Assembly (NCBI GenBank): GCA_030640045.1
Contig: DAOWKF010000078.1
Coordinates: 1-5,379 of the forward strand
Length of the DNA: 5,379 nt
Direction of reading: 5' to 3'
Source: Candidatus Omnitrophota bacterium
GTDB taxonomy: Bacteria; NPL-UPA2; BS750m-G34
Of the stretch, positions 1 to 5,379 are shown in pieces. Positions within the stretch are counted from its first letter, which is position 1, and the number at the start of each line of letters is the position of its first letter. The notes below the pieces were generated by a model. The model made no database searches, was not told where the DNA came from, and saw only the letters and a list, made by a program, of their open reading frames with translations. A program made the position numbers and the translations under genes.

Positions 1-624
1 ATAAATGTGCCTGATAGACAGCTTGCATGCGCGCCGGTTACCTCTCCTGAAGGCAAGGCCTATCTTTCCGCCATGAAGTGCGCAGCCAATTATGCCTGGG
101 CAAACCGGCAGTGTCTGATGCATCTTACGCGCAAGACGTTTGAAAAGGTATTTGGTATGAGCTGGCACAAGATGGGTATGCATCTAATATATGACGTTTC
201 CCACAATATTGCCAGGATAGAAGAGCATTGCGTAGAAGGAAGGAATAAAAAACTCTGCGTCCATCGTAAAGGCGCAACGCGCGCCTTTCCTGACCGGCCC
301 GTGATTATCCCGGGTGACATGGGGACAAATTCTTATCTTCTCGTCGGGACACAGAAGGCAATGGAAGAGACTTTCGGGAGTACCTCTCACGGCGCGGGCC
401 GGGTGAAATCGCGGACTGCTGCTGCTAAATCCGTAGACCTGAATACATTATTGAAAGAATTAGATTCTAAGGGTATAATAGTGAAGGCTTCAGGCAGGAG
501 GACGCTTGTGGAAGAAGCCCCTGAGGCGTATAAAGATATAAATGAAGTAATAGACGTAGTGCATAACGCAGGGATTTCCAAGCGGGTATGCAGGATGAGG
601 CCGGTAGGTGTAATAAAAGGGTGA
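1..624 (+). CDS. rtcB: RNA-splicing ligase RtcB, C-terminal part (5' end outside window)
   Basis: RtcB joins RNA 2',3'-cyclic phosphate (3'-phosphate) ends to 5'-OH ends using GTP and Mn2+; in bacteria it serves RNA repair, including tRNA. The frame is open from base 1, so the GTG at 7 is an internal valine (VPDRQLA) and not a start. About 207 residues are present; the family is usually a little under 500, so more than half, including the first metal-site motifs, lies to the left. Counting the first codon as residue 1, I see NYAWANRQ (near 30), the metal-ligand motif YDVSHN with His68, HRKGATR (88-94), PGDMGT (104-109) and the guanylylation motif HGAGR with His130. The tail EEAPEAYKD ... RPVGVIKG is the usual C-terminus. 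All visible catalytic residues are intact. The stop is one base before serS, so the two are probably cotranscribed and translationally coupled. Identity is very secure. Confidence 0.97.
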   Translation: MNVPDRQLACAPVTSPEGKAYLSAMKCAANYAWANRQCLMHLTRKTFEKVFGMSWHKMGMHLIYDVSHNIARIEEHCVEGRNKKLCVHRKGATRAFPDRPVIIPGDMGTNSYLLVGTQKAMEETFGSTSHGAGRVKSRTAAAKSVDLNTLLKELDSKGIIVKASGRRTLVEEAPEAYKDINEVIDVVHNAGISKRVCRMRPVGVIKG

Positions 625-625
625 C

Positions 626-1897
626 ATGCTTGATATAAAATTTATCCGGGAAAATAAAGAGCGTGTCAAGACCTCTATTAAAAATAGAGGGGTAGACTTT
701 CCCCTGGATAGATTACTTTCCAATGATGAAAAAAAGCGTAAGGTCTTGACAGAGCTCGAGACCTTAAGGCACAAGAGCAATATCAGTTCCAAAGAAATCG
801 GCGGTCTCAAACAAACCGGCAAGGATACAAAAAAAGAGATGGCTGCTATGAAAGACGTATCTAACCGGATTAAAAAGATGGAAGATGAGCAAACAGTTTT
901 GAATAAAGATATAGACGCCTTAATGCTCATGGTCCCGAATATCACGCACGAGAGCACCCCTGTTGGCCGCGATAATACGTTTAATAAAGAGATAAAGACC
1001 TGGGGCGCAGAGCGGAAGCCGAAGTTTAGTTTCCCCCCGCGCTCTCACCTCGAGATAGCGAAAAACCTGGGGCTGATTAATTTTTCTGCTTCAGCTAAGA
1101 TGACCGGAGGAGGTTTTTCTCTTTTTACGGGAATTGGCGCAAGGCTTGAGAGGGCGCTTATAAATTTTATGCTTGACCTCCATACCAAAAAACATGGTTA
1201 CAAGGAGATTTCTCCTCCGCTTCTGGCGAACCGGCAGAGCATGATTACTTGCGGCCAGTTACCCAAACTGGAAGAGGATATGTATAAATTAAAAGATGAG
1301 GATTATTTTCTTATCCCTACGGCTGAGGTCCCGCTTACAAATATCCACGCTAAAGAAATATTGGAGGCTTGTGACCTTCCATTATATTACACTGCCTGTA
1401 CCCCGTGTTTCCGAAGAGAAGCCGGCGCCTATGGCAAAGAGACAAAGGGACTCATCCGCGTGCACCAGTTTGATAAAGTAGAGCTTATGAAATACGTAAA
1501 ACCCGGGACATCCTATGATGAGCTGGAGAAACTCCTTTCTGACGCTGAAGATGTCCTGCAGATGCTGGAGGTGCCGTATCGCGTAGTGGCCCTTTCTACA
1601 GGAGATATAAGTTTTGCTTCATCTAAATGTTATGACATCGAGGCCTGGGCCGGCAGCCAGAATGCGTATCTGGAGGTCTCTTCCTGCAGTAATTTTGAGG
1701 ATTTCCAGGCCCGCCGCGGCTTGATCCGTTATCGGGAAGAAGGCAAAGTTCGTTATGTCCACACCTTGAATGGTTCAGGTCTGGCCTTGCCCAGGATAGT
1801 TGTGGCGCTTTTAGAGAATAATCAAAAGGAAGATGGCAGCGTCACTATCCCCAAAGCCCTTCAGCCTTACATGGATGGGATGGAGGTTATAAAGTGA
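626..1897 (+). CDS. serS: Seryl-tRNA synthetase (class II aaRS)
   Basis: This cytoplasmic enzyme charges tRNA-Ser with serine using ATP. The 423-residue length is normal for bacterial SerRS. Residues about 1-110 form the N-terminal domain, with a charged, Lys/Glu-rich helical hairpin (about 35-100) that in this family grips the long variable arm of tRNA-Ser. The catalytic core follows: ARLERALINFMLD (172-184, motif 1 region), TAEVPLTN (232-239, serine/ATP pocket), motif 2 FRREAGAYGKETKG (262-275) and VHQFDKVE (279-286), SSCSNFEDFQARR (352-364), and motif 3 NGSGLALPR (382-390). The usual GTGQLPK stretch reads ITCGQLPK here (207-214), a mild variant. The ATG at 626 lies one base after the rtcB stop; AAAGGGTG (616-623) inside the end of rtcB can serve as ribosome site. 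No T-box or other leader is possible between the genes, so control must come from the promoter upstream of rtcB. A matching tRNA-Ser gene lies about 2.1 kb downstream. Confidence 0.98.
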   Translation: MLDIKFIRENKERVKTSIKNRGVDFPLDRLLSNDEKKRKVLTELETLRHKSNISSKEIGGLKQTGKDTKKEMAAMKDVSNRIKKMEDEQTVLNKDIDALMLMVPNITHESTPVGRDNTFNKEIKTWGAERKPKFSFPPRSHLEIAKNLGLINFSASAKMTGGGFSLFTGIGARLERALINFMLDLHTKKHGYKEISPPLLANRQSMITCGQLPKLEEDMYKLKDEDYFLIPTAEVPLTNIHAKEILEACDLPLYYTACTPCFRREAGAYGKETKGLIRVHQFDKVELMKYVKPGTSYDELEKLLSDAEDVLQMLEVPYRVVALSTGDISFASSKCYDIEAWAGSQNAYLEVSSCSNFEDFQARRGLIRYREEGKVRYVHTLNGSGLALPRIVVALLENNQKEDGSVTIPKALQPYMDGMEVIK

Positions 1898-1899
1898 GC

Positions 1900-1918
1900 A
1901 AAAATTGCGAATTTTTTT
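1900..1918 (+). terminator. Possible weak terminator after serS
   Basis: Immediately after the serS stop, AAAAATT (1900-1906) and AATTTTT (1910-1916) form a perfect 7-bp inverted repeat around a GCG loop, and the T run extends to 1918. The stem is entirely A/T, so it would be weak as an intrinsic terminator. Its position between the serS stop and the next promoter supports the call, but partial read-through into hflK is likely. Confidence 0.35.
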
Positions 1919-1925
1919 ATTCACC

Positions 1926-1954
1926 TTGACATAATTGGTTATTTCATTTAAAGT
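1926..1954 (+). promoter_or_regulatory. Sigma70-type promoter for hflK-hflC
   Basis: A perfect -35 box TTGACA (1926-1931) is followed by a 17-bp spacer and the -10-like TAAAGT (1949-1954), which matches four of six consensus bases. It sits in the 104-bp gap between serS and hflK, about 48 bases before the hflK start. The leader of about 40 nt that would follow contains the palindrome at 1968-1985 and the ribosome site. Confidence 0.65.
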
Positions 1955-1967
1955 AGAAGCTGGTAGC

Positions 1968-1985
1968 CGCAGGCTTTAGCCTGCG
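1968..1985. repeat. Perfect GC-rich palindrome in the hflK leader (REP-like)
   Basis: CGCAGGC (1968-1974) and GCCTGCG (1979-1985) form a perfect 7-bp stem with a TTTA loop. It lies after the promoter and ends only two bases before the AAAGGA ribosome site (1988-1993), so it would be part of the hflK mRNA leader. There is no T run, so it is not an intrinsic terminator. Its shape resembles dispersed palindromic repeats of bacterial intergenic regions; only one copy is in the window, so its repeat nature is inferred. Confidence 0.6.
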
Positions 1986-2001
1986 AGAAAGGAAATGATT
2001 T

Positions 2002-2997
2002 ATGGCAGAATACGGCAAACCGGAAGACTTAGAACGTATAATTAATTTAGGAAAGCAAAAGCTCAGCAAGTTTGGAGGATTGGCCCCGCTTATAATCCTG
2101 GGTCTGTTGGTATTGATAGCGCTAAAAAGCACAATCTATTCTATCGGTCCGGATGAGGTAGGGGTTCTGCAGCGCTTTGGTAAATATATTGCCACAACTG
2201 AATCAGGACTGCATGTTAAATTACCTTTTGGCATTGACAAGGTGACCCCTGTGAAGGTCGAGCGTATATTTAAACAGGAATTTGGGGCAAGGACTCTTCG
2301 TGCAGGAGTGAAGACCAGGTATTCAGCGAGTTCTTATCTCGATGAATCACTGATGCTTACAGGTGACCTCAATATCCTGGATGTGCGCTGGATTGTGCAG
2401 TTCAGGGTAAAAGACCCGGTTCAATTGCTTTTTAATACGAGAAACCCTCAGGAGAATGTCCGGGATATTGCCGAAGTAGTTATGCGCAGGTTTGCAGGTG
2501 ACTACCGGGTAGATGAGACCCTCAGCACAAAGAGAGAGGAGATTGACGACCTTGCTCATATCGAGATGCAGAAGATACTGGATAAGTATGAAACAGGGAT
2601 TCAGATTGTTACTGTGAAACTGCTGGATGTAAATCCGCCTGATGAAGTAAAGCCGGCCTTTAATGAGGTCAATGAGGCAAAGCAGGAGAGAGAAAGAGTA
2701 ATCAACCAGGCACGCCAGGCATATAACAAGGTTATCCCGCGCGCTAAAGGTGAGGCTGAACAAACAATACGAGAGGCTGAAGGATATGCCCTGGACAAAA
2801 TAAACAGGGCAAAAGGTGAAGCAGAAAGATTTAGCACAGTACTCGCGGAATACAAGAAGGCCCCGGATATAACCCAGAAGCGGCTGTACCTGGAGACAAT
2901 GATGGAGGTCTTACCCAAGGCAAAAGAGAAATATATAATTGACCCAAAGCAGTCTTCGATATTACCTCTGCTTAATCTTGGGAAAGGAGGGAAATAA
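2002..2997 (+). CDS. hflK: HflK, SPFH/band-7 subunit of the FtsH-modulating HflKC complex
   Basis: HflK and HflC assemble in the inner membrane into a large cage around the FtsH protease and modulate its access to membrane substrates. The 331-residue product has a short N-terminal segment, one hydrophobic membrane helix (about 27-46), then the SPFH/band-7 domain starting at SIGPDEVGVLQRFGKY (47-62) with GLHVKLPFGID (69-79). A long charged helical region runs from about 213 to 285, beginning at PPDEVKPAFNEVNEAKQERE (212-231). The run AEYKKAPDITQKRLYLETM (282-300) is characteristic of HflK. The long Gly-rich N-terminal extension of E. coli HflK (419 residues) is absent. The ATG at 2002 is chosen because AAAGGA (1988-1993) lies 8 bases before it. 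hflC follows after three bases. Confidence 0.95.
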   Translation: MAEYGKPEDLERIINLGKQKLSKFGGLAPLIILGLLVLIALKSTIYSIGPDEVGVLQRFGKYIATTESGLHVKLPFGIDKVTPVKVERIFKQEFGARTLRAGVKTRYSASSYLDESLMLTGDLNILDVRWIVQFRVKDPVQLLFNTRNPQENVRDIAEVVMRRFAGDYRVDETLSTKREEIDDLAHIEMQKILDKYETGIQIVTVKLLDVNPPDEVKPAFNEVNEAKQERERVINQARQAYNKVIPRAKGEAEQTIREAEGYALDKINRAKGEAERFSTVLAEYKKAPDITQKRLYLETMMEVLPKAKEKYIIDPKQSSILPLLNLGKGGK

Positions 2998-3000
2998 CCA

Positions 3001-3954
3001 ATGAAGAAGTTTCTAAACATATTTATTGCCGGATTTATTTTAATAATACTTATAGCTATGAGCGGGGTGATATATGTTGTGGATGAGACCAAGCAGGTTG
3101 TGATCACCCAATTCGGTAAGCCGGTTGGTGAGCCAATTACCACAGCCGGACTCCGTTTTAAAAAGCCGTTTATCCAGAGGGCGCGTTTTTTTGAGAAACG
3201 ACTTCTTGAGTGGGATGGCGATCCCAATCAGATTCCCACCAAGGACAAGAAATATATCTGGGTTGATGCCACTGCCCGCTGGAAAATTGTTGATGCGCTG
3301 AAATTCCTGCAGTCAGTGAACAATGAAATGGGAGGTCATGCCAGGCTTGACGACATCATCAATTCAGCAACCAGGGATGCAATTACAGGGCATCTCCTTG
3401 TTGAGACAGTAAGAAATTCCAATCGCATTATAGAAGAGGTGGAAGAAGTTGGCAAAGATGTAATAATTACTGAGGAAGCTCTTGAACACATAAAAGTGGG
3501 CAGGAAGGCATTAGAAAAGGTAATCTTACACGACGCAAAGGAACTTGCTCCTCAATACGGCATAGAACTTATAGATGTGCGTATTAAGCGCTTAAATTAT
3601 GTGGAAGATGTAAGAATGAAAGTCTATGAGCGTATGATTTCCGAGAGGAAGCGCGCTGCTGAACAGTATCGTTCTGAAGGACAGGGTCGCAGGGCTGAAA
3701 TCGACGGTCAGAGGGGAAAAGAACTAAAACTTATTACATCCGAGGCCTATAGAAAGGCTGAGGGCCTGAAAGGTAAAGCAGATGCTGAGGTAATAGGCAT
3801 CTACGCCGGGGCGTATAATGCTGGCCCCGAGTTCTATTCATTCTTAAAGACCCTGGAGACATATCGAAAAACCATTGATGATACCAGCACCATAATCCTG
3901 ACCACTGACAGCGATTATTATAAATACCTAAAAGGCCTGGACATTATCAAATAA
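3001..3954 (+). CDS. hflC: HflC, SPFH/band-7 partner of HflK
   Basis: HflC is the second subunit of the HflKC complex that regulates FtsH. The 317-residue product is close to E. coli HflC in length. It opens with a membrane anchor (about 4-27), then VVDETKQVVITQFGKPVGE (26-44), the standard HflC band-7 start, and GLRFKKPF (50-57). The helical part carries RMISERKRAAEQYRSEGQG (211-229), close to the E. coli RMRAERE...RRHRSQGQE region. The end AEVIGIYAGAYNAGPEFYSF (262-281) and TTDSDYYKYLKG (301-312) corresponds to the conserved HflC C-terminus. AAAGGAGG (2983-2990), at the very end of hflK, sits 10 bases before the ATG at 3001, so the two are cotranscribed. A strong terminator follows within 20 bases, which makes hflKC a two-gene unit. 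The hflX and hfq genes often found with them in proteobacteria are not present here. Confidence 0.95.
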   Translation: MKKFLNIFIAGFILIILIAMSGVIYVVDETKQVVITQFGKPVGEPITTAGLRFKKPFIQRARFFEKRLLEWDGDPNQIPTKDKKYIWVDATARWKIVDALKFLQSVNNEMGGHARLDDIINSATRDAITGHLLVETVRNSNRIIEEVEEVGKDVIITEEALEHIKVGRKALEKVILHDAKELAPQYGIELIDVRIKRLNYVEDVRMKVYERMISERKRAAEQYRSEGQGRRAEIDGQRGKELKLITSEAYRKAEGLKGKADAEVIGIYAGAYNAGPEFYSFLKTLETYRKTIDDTSTIILTTDSDYYKYLKGLDIIK

Positions 3955-3970
3955 AATATCTTATCTTATA

Positions 3971-3999
3971 GGCGGAGGGCAAAACTCTCCGCCTTTTTT
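3971..3999 (+). terminator. Intrinsic terminator of hflK-hflC
   Basis: GGCGGAG (3971-3977) pairs perfectly with CTCCGCC (3987-3993). The stem extends by a G-T and a G-C pair toward a CAAAA loop (3980-3984). Six T residues (3994-3999) follow directly. It begins 17 bases after the hflC stop. Confidence 0.92.
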
Positions 4000-4001
4000 A
4001 T

Positions 4002-4030
4002 TTGCTCCACATTTTTCTCTGTGATATACT
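4002..4030 (+). promoter_or_regulatory. Promoter of the tRNA-Ser gene
   Basis: TATACT (4025-4030) is a good -10 box; 17 bases upstream, TTGCTC (4002-4007) is a partial -35 with the TTG conserved. The -35 starts three bases after the T run of the hflC terminator. The -10 ends only eight bases before the mature tRNA 5' end at 4039, so transcription probably begins near A4037 and the 5' leader would be about two bases or none. Confidence 0.65.
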
Positions 4031-4038
4031 TTCACTAC

Positions 4039-4128
4039 GGAGGGATGGCTGAGTGGTTGAAAGCGGCGGTCTTGAAAACCGTTGTTGCTTCACGGCAACC
4101 GAGGGTTCGAATCCTTCTCCCTCCGCCA
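4039..4128 (+). tRNA. tRNA-Ser (anticodon UGA), CCA encoded
   Basis: This is a 90-base class II tRNA. The acceptor stem GGAGGGA (4039-4045) pairs with TCCCTCC (4118-4124), followed by discriminator G (4125) and an encoded CCA (4126-4128). The anticodon stem GCGGT (4066-4070)/ACCGT (4078-4082) holds the loop CTTGAAA, with anticodon TGA at 4073-4075, which reads UCA and other UCN serine codons. The long variable arm has a 5-bp stem, GTTGC (4084-4088)/GCAAC (4095-4099). The T arm is GAGGG (4101-4105), TTCGAAT, CCTTC (4113-4117). The long variable arm and the UGA anticodon both identify serine, the substrate of the serS product encoded upstream in this window. Confidence 0.97.
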
Positions 4129-4139
4129 CAAAAAAATTC

Positions 4140-4168
4140 TTGACAAATCGAAATTTCAATATAATAAT
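4140..4168 (+). promoter_or_regulatory. Promoter of the outer-membrane protein gene
   Basis: A perfect TTGACA (4140-4145) is followed by 17 bases and AATAAT (4163-4168), five of six matches to TATAAT. The exact TATAAT at 4160-4165 would leave only 14 bases of spacing and is less likely to be the one used. The box starts 11 bases after the tRNA CCA end, with no terminator hairpin visible in between, so some tRNA transcripts may run on into this gene. Confidence 0.75.
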
Positions 4169-4193
4169 ATAAGCTTAAGGAAAGGGGGAGTTT

Positions 4194-5009
4194 ATGAAGA
4201 AGTTAGTAGTTTTAGCAGCAGTTGTAGCTGTAGTTTGTTTTGCAGCGAAAGGAGTTTTTGCTGCGCCTGTGGGTAATCCTCTTAAAGAGCCGGCCAAAGG
4301 TGACCTCCTGGTCGGATATGAATGGACACTTATTGATGACAAAGACCTGGAACACAGTGATTATTCATCAAAACAGGATTACAAGGCGAATTTCCATATG
4401 GCAAAATTTACGTACGGGCTTTTAGATGGACTAACAGTAAATGGAGAAATTGGCCTTGGAAGAATAAAGAATATCAGCCAGAGTATTCCCCATGATTATC
4501 AATTAGCTTGGGGTGGAGGAGCTACCTGGAATGTATTGGAGAATTTGCATACTATCTGGCCGGGAATCCCGGAGAAGTTACCATATGATATAGATTGTGG
4601 ATTAAGCGGCCGCTATATTGGAATAGAGGGAGATAGAGATAATCCCCACCCATTTACCCTGTCCAATTCAGGTTACCACTATGATGAATGCTGGCAAGAG
4701 ATTCAGGGCGCATCCTGGGTTGCAAAAGATTTCGGTGTCTTTACTCCTTACGGAGGATTAAGTCTCTCCTGGGTCCGTGTCAGACAAAAAGAAGACCAGA
4801 ATACAGGAAGTATAACTTCCAGGCACATACGAAATGTTGCTGATTTAGGCCTTTTTGTTGGCTTTGATCTAAACCCGGGTAAATGGGAAAAGCTAAGCAA
4901 GAATCCAGTCTTACATCGATTCTTAAAAAATATGAACATAAGCTTTGAATTCCGCGGGGAAAGTGAGACAGCCTTAACAGCTGGGATCAACTGGATCTGG
5001 AAGTATTAA
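4194..5009 (+). CDS. Exported protein, probable outer-membrane beta-barrel, family not recognised
   Basis: The 271-residue product starts with a textbook signal peptide: MKK, a hydrophobic core (4-19), and a c-region ending VFA with cleavage likely after Ala23. The mature part is rich in Gly, Tyr, Trp and alternating hydrophobic residues. Likely beta strands include 68-89, 103-114, 133-145, 180-197, 215-227 and 248-271. The last strand ends TALTAGINWIWKY, with a terminal aromatic residue, as expected for a BAM-inserted barrel; this end is intact. Two cysteines (135, 166) could form a disulfide. The size suggests a small barrel of roughly 8-12 strands. AAAGGG (4181-4186) lies seven bases before the ATG at 4194. 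The gene has its own promoter and terminator, so it is monocistronic. I cannot name a family or a substrate; a porin, an adhesin or a structural barrel are all open. Confidence 0.85.
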   Translation: MKKLVVLAAVVAVVCFAAKGVFAAPVGNPLKEPAKGDLLVGYEWTLIDDKDLEHSDYSSKQDYKANFHMAKFTYGLLDGLTVNGEIGLGRIKNISQSIPHDYQLAWGGGATWNVLENLHTIWPGIPEKLPYDIDCGLSGRYIGIEGDRDNPHPFTLSNSGYHYDECWQEIQGASWVAKDFGVFTPYGGLSLSWVRVRQKEDQNTGSITSRHIRNVADLGLFVGFDLNPGKWEKLSKNPVLHRFLKNMNISFEFRGESETALTAGINWIWKY

Positions 5010-5029
5010 GAGATAAAGAGGCAAAGGCT

Positions 5030-5061
5030 AAAAGGCAGGAGATTTTTGCTCCTGCCTTTTT
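5030..5061 (+). terminator. Intrinsic terminator after the outer-membrane protein gene
   Basis: GGCAGGAG (5034-5041) pairs perfectly with CTCCTGCC (5049-5056) around a 7-base ATTTTTG loop. Four A residues before the stem (5030-5033) can pair with the T run after it (5057-5061), so it could also work in the reverse direction. It begins 20 bases after the stop codon. Confidence 0.92.
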
Positions 5062-5063
5062 AA

Positions 5064-5093
5064 TTGACAGGCATATTATTTGAAGACCATAAT
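5064..5093 (+). promoter_or_regulatory. Promoter-like boxes before the last gene
   Basis: A perfect TTGACA (5064-5069) starts two bases after the T run of the preceding terminator. Eighteen bases on, CATAAT (5088-5093) matches TATAAT at five of six positions. If used, transcription would begin near 5100, downstream of the TTG start at 5080 and only about four bases before the ATG at 5104. This conflicts with the start favoured by the signal peptide, so the call is tentative. Confidence 0.45.
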
Positions 5094-5379
5094 TTTTTTT
5101 ATAATGTTAATAATATGTCTATCTCTTCCTTTGGACATTAAAGCCCAGGAAGAATATGTCCTGTCTACCGGGGATTGCATCCATGTCTTTATCTATCAAT
5201 ACCAACCTTCAAAAAAGAAAACAAAATCACGTAGACTTAAAGAGATAAAAAAGGACAAATTCCCTATCCCTGGTTTAGACAAGTTAGACAACTTAGACAA
5301 ATTAGACAAGAAAGGATTAGAAAAAAAGCTTAAGCTTAAGAAAAAGAAGCTCTTGGCTAAAAAGGCAGAGGAAGAAGAA
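5080..5379 (+). CDS. Exported lysine-rich protein, possible polysaccharide-export-like N-terminus (3' end outside window)
   Basis: The frame is open from 5068 to the right edge; 100 codons are visible from TTG 5080. With that start the product begins MKT, has a hydrophobic core (4-18) and a c-region DIKA, cleaved before QEEY: a complete type I signal peptide. The alternative ATG at 5104 would leave only 14 residues before the cleavage site and no N-terminal lysine. GACAGG (5066-5071) is a weak ribosome site eight bases before TTG. The mature start EYVLSTGDCIHVFIY (25-39) resembles the Y-x-L-x-x-GD-x-x-x-V opening of polysaccharide export (Wza-type) proteins. Instead of the usual continuation comes a strongly basic stretch (45-60), four LDK/LDN triplets (66-77) and a KKLKLKKKK run (82-90), which looks like an insertion or helical linker. 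The export-family link is a short-motif inference; export itself is better supported. Confidence 0.6.
   Translation, partial: MKTIIFFIMLIICLSLPLDIKAQEEYVLSTGDCIHVFIYQYQPSKKKTKSRRLKEIKKDKFPIPGLDKLDNLDKLDKKGLEKKLKLKKKKLLAKKAEEEE
5275..5310 (+). repeat. Four tandem 9-base units inside the last gene
   Basis: The unit TTAGACAAG or a close variant occurs four times in tandem (TTAGACAAG, TTAGACAAC, TTAGACAAA, TTAGACAAG), encoding LDK-LDN-LDK-LDK in frame. Differences fall only at the third base of the last codon of each unit, so most keep the same residue. A second short in-frame repeat, AAGCTT twice (5326-5337), follows 15 bases later. Confidence 0.85.

Noticed and set aside
7..9. GTG at 7 as the start of a short RtcB protein
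   Set aside because: The frame is open further left, and VPDRQLA is an internal conserved stretch of RtcB with no ribosome site before it. The gene is cut by the window edge.
490..957. Minus-strand open frame of 155 codons over the rtcB/serS junction
   Set aside because: It is antisense to conserved coding sequence, lacks a recognisable domain, and is explained by the codon use of the real genes.
2601..3227. Long minus-strand open frame (about 208 codons) across the hflK/hflC junction
   Set aside because: It lies fully opposite two well-conserved genes, has a composition typical of antisense translation (many Ser, Phe, Leu) and no recognisable domain.
4194..4265. Possible lipoprotein signal with Cys15 in the barrel protein
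   Set aside because: The residue before the cysteine is Val where a lipobox needs Gly, Ala or Ser, and the cysteine sits in the middle of the hydrophobic core. Type I cleavage after Ala23 fits better.
4082..4276. Plus-strand open frame of 64 codons starting inside the tRNA
   Set aside because: Its start lies in the tRNA anticodon and variable arms, and its end overlaps the signal-peptide codons of the barrel gene in another frame.
4171..5340. Shared AAGCTTAAG words at 4171-4179 and 5326-5340
   Set aside because: They are short A/T-rich words. One is in an untranslated leader and the other encodes Lys-Leu repeats, so coincidence is enough.

Overview
The window looks like a chromosomal segment of a Gram-negative (diderm) bacterium. 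It holds the membrane-protease partner pair HflK/HflC, a signal-peptide-bearing protein with an outer-membrane beta-barrel C-terminus, and a second exported protein that begins at the right edge. Shine-Dalgarno sites, sigma70-type promoters (three TTGACA boxes) and hairpin plus T-tract terminators are all bacterial. The protein style (RtcB placed directly before SerS, Lys/Ile-rich proteins, short MKK-type signal peptides) fits an uncultivated PVC-type lineage such as Omnitrophota. That assignment is a low-confidence inference; no marker gene here settles it.

Layout, all on the + strand: (1) positions 1-1897 are the end of an operon, with the C-terminal part of the RNA ligase gene rtcB followed after one base by a complete serS (seryl-tRNA synthetase). 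A weak A/T hairpin follows. (2) Positions 1926-3999 are a self-contained unit: a promoter, a 5' leader holding a perfect GC-rich palindrome, hflK, hflC and a strong terminator. (3) Positions 4002-4128 hold a promoter set almost directly against a tRNA-Ser(UGA) gene that encodes its own CCA end. (4) Positions 4140-5061 hold a promoter, an unassigned outer-membrane beta-barrel gene and a strong terminator. (5) From 5064 to the right edge there is a promoter-like sequence and the start of an exported, very lysine-rich protein. Its first mature residues resemble the N-terminus of polysaccharide-export (Wza/KpsD-like) proteins.

Functionally, RtcB, SerS and tRNA-Ser concern tRNA maintenance and charging. 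HflK and HflC form the SPFH scaffold that surrounds and modulates the FtsH protease in the inner membrane. The last two genes belong to the cell envelope. The first four protein genes are conserved housekeeping genes with no sign of disruption. I found no mobile element, CRISPR array, phage gene or defence system. The least explained parts are the barrel protein, the truncated last gene with its start-codon conflict, and the palindrome in the hflK leader.
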